The position numbers were made by a program, and so were the translations under genes. Under the pieces are notes generated by a model. That model ran no database searches and was not told the origin of the DNA. It saw nothing but the letters and a program-made list of their open reading frames with translations. This document shows, piece after piece, positions 8,314 to 14,948 of a DNA stretch of 22,542 bases. Origin of the DNA: CAYVQE01 sp964454005. Its GTDB lineage: Bacteria; Myxococcota; B64-G9. Location of the stretch: the NCBI GenBank assembly GCA_964454005.1, contig CAYVQE010000103.1, positions 1 through 22,542 of the forward strand. Reading direction: 5' to 3'. Numbering within the stretch: the first letter of the stretch is position 1; each line of letters starts with the position of its first letter.

Positions 8314-9852
8314 ATGGACGGATGGCTGCGCGTAAGCGAGGGGATGTCGCGATTGCTCGCGTTGTCGGCGCTGGGGCTAATGGTCGTCACTTGGTCCGCC
8401 GATGGTGGGGCGGCCTCTCGGCGCCCTTACGGTGGCACGCTTCGTTGGCCATTGCTGTTGGGTGTGCCGGAGTCCGACCCGACGCTGGTGCAGACCGAAG
8501 AAGACCTGCACTTCGCCCGCCAGCTCCACGCGAACCTGTTCAAACAGGCGGGGAATGGCGGATTGCTGCCGGCCCTGGCGCAGAAGGAGCCGGAGATCGG
8601 TGAAGATGGACGGACCTGGCTGATCCACCTGCGGCCCAAAGCCGTTTTCCAAGACGGGGCGCCGGTGACCGTAGAAGACGTCATCGCGTCATGGGAGAAC
8701 CTGTTGCGGATCGAGCAGCCATCTCCACACTGGTGGTTGCTGGCGCCGGTCGAAGGAGCGGTCGCCTTTCACCGCGGCGACCGGACTCGGATCACCGGAC
8801 TGGAGCGGACCAACCGCAAGACGCTGCGGATTCGCCTGCGCCATCCGCTACCGGGGTTCGCCGACACCCTGGCGGCGCTGCCGACCGCCATCCGGCGCAA
8901 GCGCGGCTCCTCTCTCGGTGCCGGTGCCGGGCCGTTTTTGGCGCCGACAGAGCCGGGAGGGTCCGAACAAAAACTGGTCCCTTTTCTCGGGCACTGGCGC
9001 GGACGGCCCTTCGTCGACCAGTTGCTCCTGCGTCCCTTTGATTCGATCCGGGAAGCGCAGCTGGCCTTCGAGTTGGGCAAGCTGGATGCCCTGCGGCCGT
9101 CCCGGATGGATCGCATTGCGGGGGTGGATTCGATCCGCGCCGGTATGGACAATCGGGTATTTCTAGCCCTCAATCCGAAGCGCTTGGCCAGGTTGCCCAC
9201 CGGCTTTCGCCGCGCCCTGGATCAGGCCATCGATCGGCGCCGGCTGGCGGATTATGTACTGGGCGATCGGGCCGTGGCAAGCGACGAGCTGCTGAGCTTC
9301 GGTGCGACCGGTCCCCGCCCGGAAGGGCCGCGGGCGCAGCCGGAAGAAGCCCGCAGCTTTTTCGAGAGCATCGCCTTGAAGCAGCTGGGGCTGCCAGCGA
9401 TGTTCGAGTTCATCGTCCGCAAGCAGCGGCCGCTCGAGCACGACGCAGCCGAGCGCATCCAGATGGATTTGAACGAGGTCGGAGTGTCGGTTTTCGTGGT
9501 GCCGTTGGCGGCGGCGGAGTATCGAAAACGCGTGGCGGACGGTGATTTCGATTTCCGGCTGGTTCGACAGCTGCCGCTGGTTCGTGATGGGGAGATGCAA
9601 TTGTTGGGCGTGGTGGCACAGGCCCGGGGCGCGCAGGCCGTAGCGGATCTACTGGACGAGTTGGGTGCCTTGTCGGCCGGTGAAGACCGGGCCGGTATCG
9701 TACGCGAACGAGCGCGGGGCCTGCTGGCCCAGCTGCCGTGGCTTCCGCTGTTCATCTACCGGGCCGAGATCGTCCACCGCAGCGCTTTGCGCGGTCTGTT
9801 CCTGAACCGCAGCGGCGCTGCGGTGTTGGCCTCGGTCTGGCTGGCCGAATAG
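8314..9852 (+). CDS. Family 5 extracellular solute-binding protein (peptide/nickel type)
   Basis: The 512-residue protein fits the SBP_bac_5 (DppA/OppA-like) fold. Near the N-terminus it has GLLPALA, then DGRTWLIHLRPKAVFQDGAPVTVEDV, matching in spirit the family signature of predicted clamshell binding proteins. Further on are the conserved FRRALDQAIDR region and the C-terminal LPWLPLFIY. The start at 8314 is three bases after the previous stop and has GAGG nine bases upstream. ATG 8344 would give a tidier signal peptide (MSRLLALSALGLMVV) but has GAGGGG directly against the start, so I keep 8314. Such proteins normally feed an ABC importer, but no permease or ATPase gene is present here. Because a histidine kinase follows after ten bases, it may present a ligand to that sensor. 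This is inference. Confidence 0.88.
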   Translation: MDGWLRVSEGMSRLLALSALGLMVVTWSADGGAASRRPYGGTLRWPLLLGVPESDPTLVQTEEDLHFARQLHANLFKQAGNGGLLPALAQKEPEIGEDGRTWLIHLRPKAVFQDGAPVTVEDVIASWENLLRIEQPSPHWWLLAPVEGAVAFHRGDRTRITGLERTNRKTLRIRLRHPLPGFADTLAALPTAIRRKRGSSLGAGAGPFLAPTEPGGSEQKLVPFLGHWRGRPFVDQLLLRPFDSIREAQLAFELGKLDALRPSRMDRIAGVDSIRAGMDNRVFLALNPKRLARLPTGFRRALDQAIDRRRLADYVLGDRAVASDELLSFGATGPRPEGPRAQPEEARSFFESIALKQLGLPAMFEFIVRKQRPLEHDAAERIQMDLNEVGVSVFVVPLAAAEYRKRVADGDFDFRLVRQLPLVRDGEMQLLGVVAQARGAQAVADLLDELGALSAGEDRAGIVRERARGLLAQLPWLPLFIYRAEIVHRSALRGLFLNRSGAAVLASVWLAE

Positions 9853-9862
9853 GGATCCACCC

Positions 9863-11575
9863 ATGCGGTTGGGCACGCGGCTGACCTTGGCTTTCCTGGT
9901 GGTGGCGTTGGTACCGGCCGGCGCCATTCTGACCCTGACCTGGACGACGGCCGAGTCGCGTTTCGGATCCGAAGCCCAGGAGCGGCTCCAGGGCGTCGCC
10001 ACCGGTCTGCGCAACGAACTCGAGCGAATGGGCCGGAGGCTGGCAGCCAAGGTGCAGGCGCTGGCGGAGACGGAAGAGATCGAGCGCATCCTGGTGCAGA
10101 TGGTGCGCGGGGAACTCGATCGCCACTCCCTGATACCGCTGGCGGGAAAATGGATGCGCGCCTGGGAGCTCGACCTGCTGACCATACTCGATCGCCGCGG
10201 TCGAGTATTGTCATGCGGCCACCTGCCCGCCCGCTACGGAGGGCAGGATCCGGACCTGCATTCATTGGCCACAGCCGTCGAGCCCGCGCCGCGGATCCAC
10301 CCCGTGCGCATCTCACGCGAGGGACTGATCCGCGATCAGCTGGCTGTCGTCGTGGGCACCGTTCGGCGCTTCGAGGAGGCCGAGGTCGCGGTCGTCGGTG
10401 GTCGCCTGCTCGACGAACGTTTCGTAGAACAGCTCGAGACCCTGTCCGGCGCCAGCGTGGCCATCGTCGACCAGGAAGACCGGATCATCGCTGCCGGCGG
10501 CGATCCAGAAGTGCAGGGGAAAAACAATGGCCTGGCGCCGGTCGATGACGGGCTGCGGGAACGCATGCCGCTCGAGTTGGGCAGCCACGAGCGCGAAGAG
10601 GATATTCAAATCGTGGTCGACCTCTCGCGCGAACGGCTGCGAGCTGTCCGCCGGGGGATCGTGTTCGGCGCCGCGACAGCTGCGGCGTTCGGGGTGCTGG
10701 TCTCCTGGTTGCTCGGCTTGTTGCTATCGCGGCGGATCACGCGGCCGGTAAAAGAACTGGTCGAGGGAGCCCGGCATGTCGCCACCGGTGACCTCAACCA
10801 CCGGCTGTCGGAGGACTATAGCGCCGAAATGGGTGAACTGGTGCGGACCTTCAACGGCATGGTGCAGCAGCTGAACGATTCCCAAAGACGGTTGATCCGG
10901 GCGGAGCGGGTCGCCGCCTGGCGGGAGATTGCCAGGCGCATCGCTCACGAGGTCAAGAATCCGCTTTCGCCGATTCAGGTCTCCATCGAGACCATGCGCA
11001 AGGCCTACCGGACCGGGCACAGCGACTTCGAGGAGATTTTCGAGGAGTCGACGCAAGCGATCCTGGAAGAAGTGGCCGCTCTGCGGCGGACGGTGACCGA
11101 GTTCTCGGATTTCGCCCGACTGCCGAAGCCCACGATCGAGGTCCAACGACTGGAGCCCATCATCGAACGCGCGGTTGCCTTGTATCGCAACCGCCGCGGC
11201 GGAGTGAAGATCGACGTCAGCATGTCGGCTGCGCTGCCCGCGGTGGCGGTCGACCGCGAGCTGTTCGGACAGGTGCTTGCGAACCTCTTGGCCAATGCGC
11301 TGCAGGCGCTGGCCGATGGCGGTCAGGTCGAGGTCAAGGTCGAACGCCGCGGAGGCTGGTTGCGTGTGACCATCGCCGACGACGGCTGCGGCATGGAGCC
11401 GGAAGTGCTGGACAAGGTTTTCACCCCTTACTACACCACCCGCCGCGACGGTACCGGGTTGGGGTTGGCCATCGTCCAGCGGATCGTGGAAGATCATGAA
11501 GGCAGAATCGAGATCGAGTCGGAGCCCGGCAAAGGCACCGCGGTGTCGATCGACTTGCCGGCAGCCGGTGACTGA
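9863..11575 (+). CDS. NtrY-like membrane sensor histidine kinase
   Basis: The 570-residue kinase has an N-terminal membrane segment (about 8-29), an extracytoplasmic sensor region (about 30-260), a second membrane segment (about 266-288), and a HAMP linker beginning SRRITRPVKEL. The HisKA box is RRIAHEVKNPLSP with phosphoacceptor His362. The ATPase domain has the N box (NLLANALQA, Asn478), G1 (DDGCGM, about 504), the F box (VFTPYYTT) and G2 (GTGLGLAI, about 531). All catalytic motifs are present, so it should autophosphorylate. The AHEVKNPL wording is typical of NtrY-type kinases, which usually phosphorylate an NtrC-family regulator. No response regulator is encoded nearby. It is the last gene of the PBP1A unit and is followed by a strong terminator. 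The adjacent solute-binding and FG-GAP proteins are candidate input partners (inference). Confidence 0.93.
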   Translation: MRLGTRLTLAFLVVALVPAGAILTLTWTTAESRFGSEAQERLQGVATGLRNELERMGRRLAAKVQALAETEEIERILVQMVRGELDRHSLIPLAGKWMRAWELDLLTILDRRGRVLSCGHLPARYGGQDPDLHSLATAVEPAPRIHPVRISREGLIRDQLAVVVGTVRRFEEAEVAVVGGRLLDERFVEQLETLSGASVAIVDQEDRIIAAGGDPEVQGKNNGLAPVDDGLRERMPLELGSHEREEDIQIVVDLSRERLRAVRRGIVFGAATAAAFGVLVSWLLGLLLSRRITRPVKELVEGARHVATGDLNHRLSEDYSAEMGELVRTFNGMVQQLNDSQRRLIRAERVAAWREIARRIAHEVKNPLSPIQVSIETMRKAYRTGHSDFEEIFEESTQAILEEVAALRRTVTEFSDFARLPKPTIEVQRLEPIIERAVALYRNRRGGVKIDVSMSAALPAVAVDRELFGQVLANLLANALQALADGGQVEVKVERRGGWLRVTIADDGCGMEPEVLDKVFTPYYTTRRDGTGLGLAIVQRIVEDHEGRIEIESEPGKGTAVSIDLPAAGD

Positions 11576-11614
11576 TCGAAGAATGGACAGCGAGACGCGT
11601 CCCGCGAAGGAAGA

Positions 11615-11644
11615 CCCGATGCCGAAGGCATCGGGTTTTTCTTT
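11615..11644 (+). terminator. Intrinsic terminator of the PBP1A to kinase unit
   Basis: CCCGATGCC and GGCATCGGG pair perfectly (9 bp) around a GAA loop and are followed by TTTTTCTTT. It lies 39 bases after the kinase stop. Confidence 0.93.
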
Positions 11645-11672
11645 GCCGAGGTCGGGGTAGTGATGCTATGAT
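11643..11672 (+). promoter_or_regulatory. Extended -10 promoter of the histone-like gene
   Basis: TTGCCG (11643-11648), an 18-base spacer and TATGAT (11667-11672) preceded by TG at the extended -10 position give a good sigma-70-like promoter. Transcription would start about 11679, leaving a roughly 50-base leader with an AGGAGGG ribosome site. The ATG inside TATGAT is therefore unlikely to be a start codon. Confidence 0.7.
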
Positions 11673-11727
11673 TTCTAATGTCGTCACGAAGACAGGCAAG
11701 GCCAAACGAAAGGACAGGAGGGTGAAC

Positions 11728-12042
11728 ATGGCATGTAGAACGAAGAAGCCGGCCACCAAGAAGGCGGCCAAGAAGAAGCCGGCCAAAAAGAAGGTGACCA
11801 AGAAGAAGGCGGCCAAGAAGAAGCCGGCCAAGAAGAAGGTCACCAAGAAGGCCACCAAGAAGAAGCCGGCCAAGAAGAAGGCCACCAAGAAGGCCACCAA
11901 GAAGAAGCCGGCCAAGAAGAAGGCCACCAAGAAGAAGCCGGCCAAGAAGAAAGCCACCAAGAAGAAGCCGGCCAAGAAGAAAGCCACCAAGAAGGCCACC
12001 AAGAAGAAGCCGGCCAAGAAGAAGGCCACCAAGAGGAAGTAG
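11728..12042 (+). CDS. Lysine/alanine-repeat histone H1-like protein
   Basis: The ATG at 11728 has AGGAGGG five bases upstream, giving a 104-residue protein; the earlier in-frame ATG at 11668 lies within the -10 box. After a 14-residue head with one Cys, the protein is built from seven ten-residue modules KKKPAKKK(A/V)T, separated in places by KKAT or KKKAA. It is almost entirely Lys, Ala, Pro and Thr, with no acidic residue in the array. It resembles bacterial histone H1-like tails (chlamydial Hc2, Bordetella BpH1, Pseudomonas AlgP), which bind DNA without a fixed fold. DNA compaction or a nucleoid role is the likely function; RNA or polyphosphate binding is also possible. It has its own promoter and terminator, so it is regulated alone. 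Bases after the stop continue the Lys pattern in another frame. Confidence 0.85.
   Translation: MACRTKKPATKKAAKKKPAKKKVTKKKAAKKKPAKKKVTKKATKKKPAKKKATKKATKKKPAKKKATKKKPAKKKATKKKPAKKKATKKATKKKPAKKKATKRK
11770..12030 (+). repeat. Tandem 30-bp coding modules with 12-15 bp spacers
   Basis: Seven near-identical 30-bp modules encode KKKPAKKK(A/V)T. The order is module, KKKAA, module, KKAT, module, KKAT, three modules back to back, KKAT, module. Lys is almost always AAG, with scattered AAA. Such an array should change length by slippage or recombination. Confidence 0.9.
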
Positions 12043-12068
12043 CCAAGAAGAAGACCAACCGCGGGTAA
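12042..12068 (+). other. Out-of-frame continuation of the Lys-rich tail
   Basis: Directly after the TAG (12040-12042), the frame starting at 12042 reads Ala-Lys-Lys-Lys-Thr-Asn-Arg-Gly then TAA. This looks like a former C-terminus separated by a small indel at the stop codon. Confidence 0.45.
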
Positions 12069-12163
12069 TAGCCTCGGGTCGGTGACCGACGGGTGTTTAG
12101 AGCCACGGAGACGGAAAGAGGAAGGCCAATTCGGTTCGCGGGCATTCCCCGACGGTCGGTTCG

Positions 12164-12197
12164 AAAGCCGGCTCCCCACCAGGAGCCGGCTTTTCTT
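12164..12197 (+). terminator. Intrinsic terminator of the histone-like gene
   Basis: A perfect 12-bp stem (AAAGCCGGCTCC with GGAGCCGGCTTT) and a six-base loop are followed by TCTT after the T-rich arm. It lies about 120 bases after the stop. The bases between hold only the short out-of-frame tail and a small GTCGG-TGA-CCGAC inverted repeat (12078-12090). Confidence 0.9.
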
Positions 12198-12287
12198 GTC
12201 GGCGATCGTTCGACAGCCGGATTCCGTCCCACGCATCTGCTCCTCAAGGGTCGTGCTACCCGAGATTGCTGAATGTCCGGAATCTTC

Positions 12288-12316
12288 TTGATGGTGCCTG
12301 CGTCCAACCGTAGACT
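12288..12316 (+). promoter_or_regulatory. Candidate promoter for the DsbA-like gene
   Basis: TTGATG (12288-12293) and TAGACT (12311-12316) are separated by 17 bases, each matching four of six consensus positions. The gene starts about 100 bases downstream. I see nothing else of note in 12198-12414. Confidence 0.35.
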
Positions 12317-12414
12317 CGTTCCGGGGCGTGTGGCGGGGATGCGTCCGGGGTTCCAGCGGTGGCGGTCTGGAAGGCAGTGGATGTCTGGACGAGGCCATTC
12401 AACGGGAGCGGCAC

Positions 12415-13302
12415 ATGAGATCTTGGGTGTTCGGCTTGCTGTTGGTCGGTTGGTTTGCTTTTTCGGTCGCGGCCGCGCCCGCGCCCCAACCGGACAAAAA
12501 GGGCTTCCCATGGGAGCGCATTGCGGACGTGGAGGCCGATGACTTCAAGGCTGCGTTCCTGAGTCGGGTCGCCGAGAAGTTGGAGCAGGTGAGCTGCTAT
12601 GGTCGCTGCACCGAGTCGATCGCCGCTTGCTTGAGGAAGAACCCACCGCATCGGACCGCTGCTCGGTTGGCCCGCGACGTGTTGCTGTTGATGGCGAACG
12701 AAGCGAGCGATGAAGATATAGAGAAATGGGTCGAGATTCGACGCAAGATGGCGCATCCTCCCGCCGAGGAGGTGCGCCAGATCGATTTGGAGGGTCTGAC
12801 GCCGCTGGGTGAAGCCGATGCGCCGGTGGTCATCGTCGAGTACTCTGACTTCAAGTGTCCCTTCTGCGCCATGGTGGCGCCGATGATCGAGAAGGTCGTC
12901 CGCGCCAGCGAGGGCAAGGCCCGGCTGTACTTCAAGCAGTTTCCAATCAAAGGTCATGCCCGGGCCCTCGAGGCGGCGCAGGCCTGCGTGGCCGCTGACG
13001 CCTTCGGCAAGTTCTGGCAATACTGCCCGAAGGTGTTCGCCAATCAGAACGACCTGTCCGAAGAGAAGCTGCTCGCCTTGGCCGAGCAGACCGGCATGGA
13101 GCGCAAGGCTTTTCGAGAGCGGATGAACAGTGACGCGGTGATGGACCGGATCGCTGACGAGAAGATGGAGGGGTTGAAACATCGCATCCGGGGAACCCCG
13201 ACCATCTTCGTCAATGGCAAAGAATTCCTGGCCCAGCCCACGCCGCAGCTGATCATCGATCGCATCGAAGAGGAACTCGATATCCAGAAAGGTCGAGACT
13301 GA
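12415..13302 (+). CDS. DsbA-family periplasmic thiol oxidoreductase with Cys-rich N-terminal domain
   Basis: The ATG at 12415 has GGGAG six bases upstream and opens a signal peptide ending near AAA-AP (about residue 21). This gives 295 residues, exported to the periplasm. Residues about 135-290 form a DsbA-type thioredoxin fold. The active site is CPFC (Cys148, Cys151) after VEYSDFK, and the conserved cis-proline sits in GTPTIF (Pro262). The family makes or shuffles disulfides in envelope proteins. The N-terminal part (about 55-120) adds Cys61, Cys65 and Cys72 in SCYGRC then ACL. This recalls the CcmH-like cysteine region found before thioredoxin domains in some deltaproteobacterial proteins (from memory, not tested). 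The frame upstream to 12328 is open but lacks a ribosome site. The symporter gene begins 23 bases later, so cotranscription is likely. Confidence 0.9.
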   Translation: MRSWVFGLLLVGWFAFSVAAAPAPQPDKKGFPWERIADVEADDFKAAFLSRVAEKLEQVSCYGRCTESIAACLRKNPPHRTAARLARDVLLLMANEASDEDIEKWVEIRRKMAHPPAEEVRQIDLEGLTPLGEADAPVVIVEYSDFKCPFCAMVAPMIEKVVRASEGKARLYFKQFPIKGHARALEAAQACVAADAFGKFWQYCPKVFANQNDLSEEKLLALAEQTGMERKAFRERMNSDAVMDRIADEKMEGLKHRIRGTPTIFVNGKEFLAQPTPQLIIDRIEEELDIQKGRD

Positions 13303-13325
13303 GTCCGGCCCGCGGTGGAAGCGAA

Positions 13326-14810
13326 ATGGCGGCAGCGGGGAGCGAACCACGGACCGAGCGCTTCGCGTCGCGCTGGGGGATCGTCTTCGCCAGTCTCGGC
13401 ATGGCGGTCGGCGCGGGCAATATCTGGCGTTTCCCGCGGGTGGTCGCCGAGCACGGCGGCGGCGCTTTCATGGTCGCCTGGATGGTGGCATTGTTCACCT
13501 GGTCGCTGCCGCTGCTGATCGTGGAGTTCTGGTGGGGGCGCCGCACGCGGCGCGGTCCGGTGGGGGCATTCGTCCAACTCATCGGCAGACGTTGGGCCTG
13601 GGCGGGCGGTTTCGTCGCCCTGTGCTGCACGGCCATCATGTTCTATTACGCAGTGGTCTGCGGTTGGTGCCTGTACTACCTGGGGCGCGCATGCGCGGTC
13701 GGGCTCGAAGCGGCCACGCTGCAGCGGGAGTGGGATGCGTTCATCGGCTCGGGGTGGACGGTGGCCTGTCTGGTGCTCGCGGTGGCGGCGGCCGTGGCCG
13801 TGGTGTTGCTGGGCGTGCAGCGGGGCATCGAGCGGGTCTCGAAGGTCTTGGTGCCGACCCTGTTCGTCTTGCTGGTGGTGGCCGGGGTGCGAGCGGTGAC
13901 CTTGCCCGGAGCGAGCGAGGGCCTCGAGCGCATGTTCGCGCCGGATTTTGCACGCTTGTGGGATCACCAGGTCTGGTTGGAAGCCTACAGCCAATCGGCC
14001 TGGTCGACCGGTGCCGGCTGGGGCTTGATGTTGGTGTATGCAGGCTATGCCCAAAAGCGCCAGCACCTGGTGCTCAATTCTTGCATCACCGGCCTGGGCA
14101 ACAACGGGGCCTCGCTGCTGGCGGCATTTGCCATCATCCCGACTATCTTTGCGCTGTTGCCCGCGTCACAGGCGGCCGAAGCCACCGCCGCCGGCAACGA
14201 GGGGCTGGCCTTCATCTGGATGCCGCGGCTCTTTCTCGGCGGACGGATCGCGGGTGGCGAACTGCTGGTGGTCGTCTTCTTCGGTGCGCTGGCGGTGGCC
14301 GCCCTGAGTTCCCTGATCGCCATGGTCGAACTCGGGGTGCGCACGCTGATGGATCTCGGGTTGCGCCGCCAACGGGCGGCGCTGGTGGTGGCCGGCGCGG
14401 GCGTCCTGCTGGGCTTGCCGTCAGCGATGAGCATCGACGTGTTCAAGAACCAGGATTGGGTCTGGGGACTGGGCTTGCTGCTGTCCGGGGCCCTTTTCGC
14501 ACTCGGCACCATCGCCTATGGTGTGGGCCGGATGCGCCGCCAGCTCAACGCCGATTTGGGGACGGCGCCCCGGTTGGGACGCTGGTTCGATTGGCTGGTG
14601 TTGGTCTGGATCCCGCTGGCCTTCCTGTCGATGATCGGGTGGTGGTTCTACCAATCGATCGGCTGGAATCCGGAGAACTGGTGGAATCCCCTGAACCGCT
14701 TCAGCCTGGGCACCTGCCTGCTGCAGTGGGGAGTGGCGTTGCTGGTTCTGGTCTTGTTGAATCGGAAGCTGGCCGGACGGGCGGCCGGATGGGCCGGGGA
14801 TGCACCATGA
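13326..14810 (+). CDS. Neurotransmitter:sodium symporter family transporter
   Basis: The 494-residue protein is hydrophobic throughout, with about 11-12 membrane segments, the usual LeuT-fold size. The NSS signature GNIWRFP is at residues 31-37 in the first, unwound helix, preceded by SLGMAVGA. These transporters import amino acids or related amines with sodium across the inner membrane. The substrate cannot be read from sequence. The ribosome site is weak (GGTGGAAGCGAA before ATG). The stop overlaps the ATG of a 45-residue small membrane protein by four bases. That arrangement matches methionine/alanine NSS systems such as MetP-MetS of Corynebacterium, so small neutral or sulfur amino acids are a reasonable guess. 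Confidence 0.93.
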   Translation: MAAAGSEPRTERFASRWGIVFASLGMAVGAGNIWRFPRVVAEHGGGAFMVAWMVALFTWSLPLLIVEFWWGRRTRRGPVGAFVQLIGRRWAWAGGFVALCCTAIMFYYAVVCGWCLYYLGRACAVGLEAATLQREWDAFIGSGWTVACLVLAVAAAVAVVLLGVQRGIERVSKVLVPTLFVLLVVAGVRAVTLPGASEGLERMFAPDFARLWDHQVWLEAYSQSAWSTGAGWGLMLVYAGYAQKRQHLVLNSCITGLGNNGASLLAAFAIIPTIFALLPASQAAEATAAGNEGLAFIWMPRLFLGGRIAGGELLVVVFFGALAVAALSSLIAMVELGVRTLMDLGLRRQRAALVVAGAGVLLGLPSAMSIDVFKNQDWVWGLGLLLSGALFALGTIAYGVGRMRRQLNADLGTAPRLGRWFDWLVLVWIPLAFLSMIGWWFYQSIGWNPENWWNPLNRFSLGTCLLQWGVALLVLVLLNRKLAGRAAGWAGDAP

Positions 14811-14944
14811 GCTCGGGGGCTTTGTTCCTGATGGTACTGGTGCTGGGTGTGATCTGGGGCGGAGCGGCCGCGGCTCTGATCGCTGCCTGGCGACTCGAAC
14901 GGTCCCGCGATCGGGCGGCTGATTCCCGGCGCCGGTCTACTTGA
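14807..14944 (+). CDS. MetS-like small subunit of NSS transporter
   Basis: The 45-residue product starts in an ATGA overlap with the symporter stop. It has one transmembrane helix (about residues 5-28, including MVLVLGVIWGGAAAALIAAW) and an Arg-rich cytoplasmic tail. Small single-helix partners with a VIWGG-like core are known beside bacterial NSS transporters (methionine/alanine importer small subunit, MetS family) and are needed for activity in the studied case. The identification rests on size, topology, position and the WGG motif, not on an alignment. Its last eight bases overlap the convergent minus-strand gene, and both stop codons sit within one small hairpin. Confidence 0.8.
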   Translation: MSSGALFLMVLVLGVIWGGAAAALIAAWRLERSRDRAADSRRRST

Positions 14945-14948
14945 CCGG
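14932..14948. terminator. Small hairpin over two convergent stop codons
   Basis: CCGGTC and GACCGG form a perfect 6-bp stem with loop TACTT. The loop and arms contain parts of the plus-strand TGA and the minus-strand TAG. No T tract is present on either side, so terminator activity is doubtful. Confidence 0.3.

Noticed and set aside
11728..12030. CRISPR-like or noncoding satellite reading of the AAG-rich repeats
   Set aside because: Units are multiples of three, in frame, with no spacers of varied sequence. They encode a regular lysine-rich protein.
11421..12398. Minus-strand frame that looks like a multi-helix membrane protein opposite the histone-like gene
   Set aside because: Antisense of AAG and GCC codons reads as Phe, Leu, Val, Ala and Gly. 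The plus strand has a promoter, ribosome site and terminators for the lysine-rich gene.
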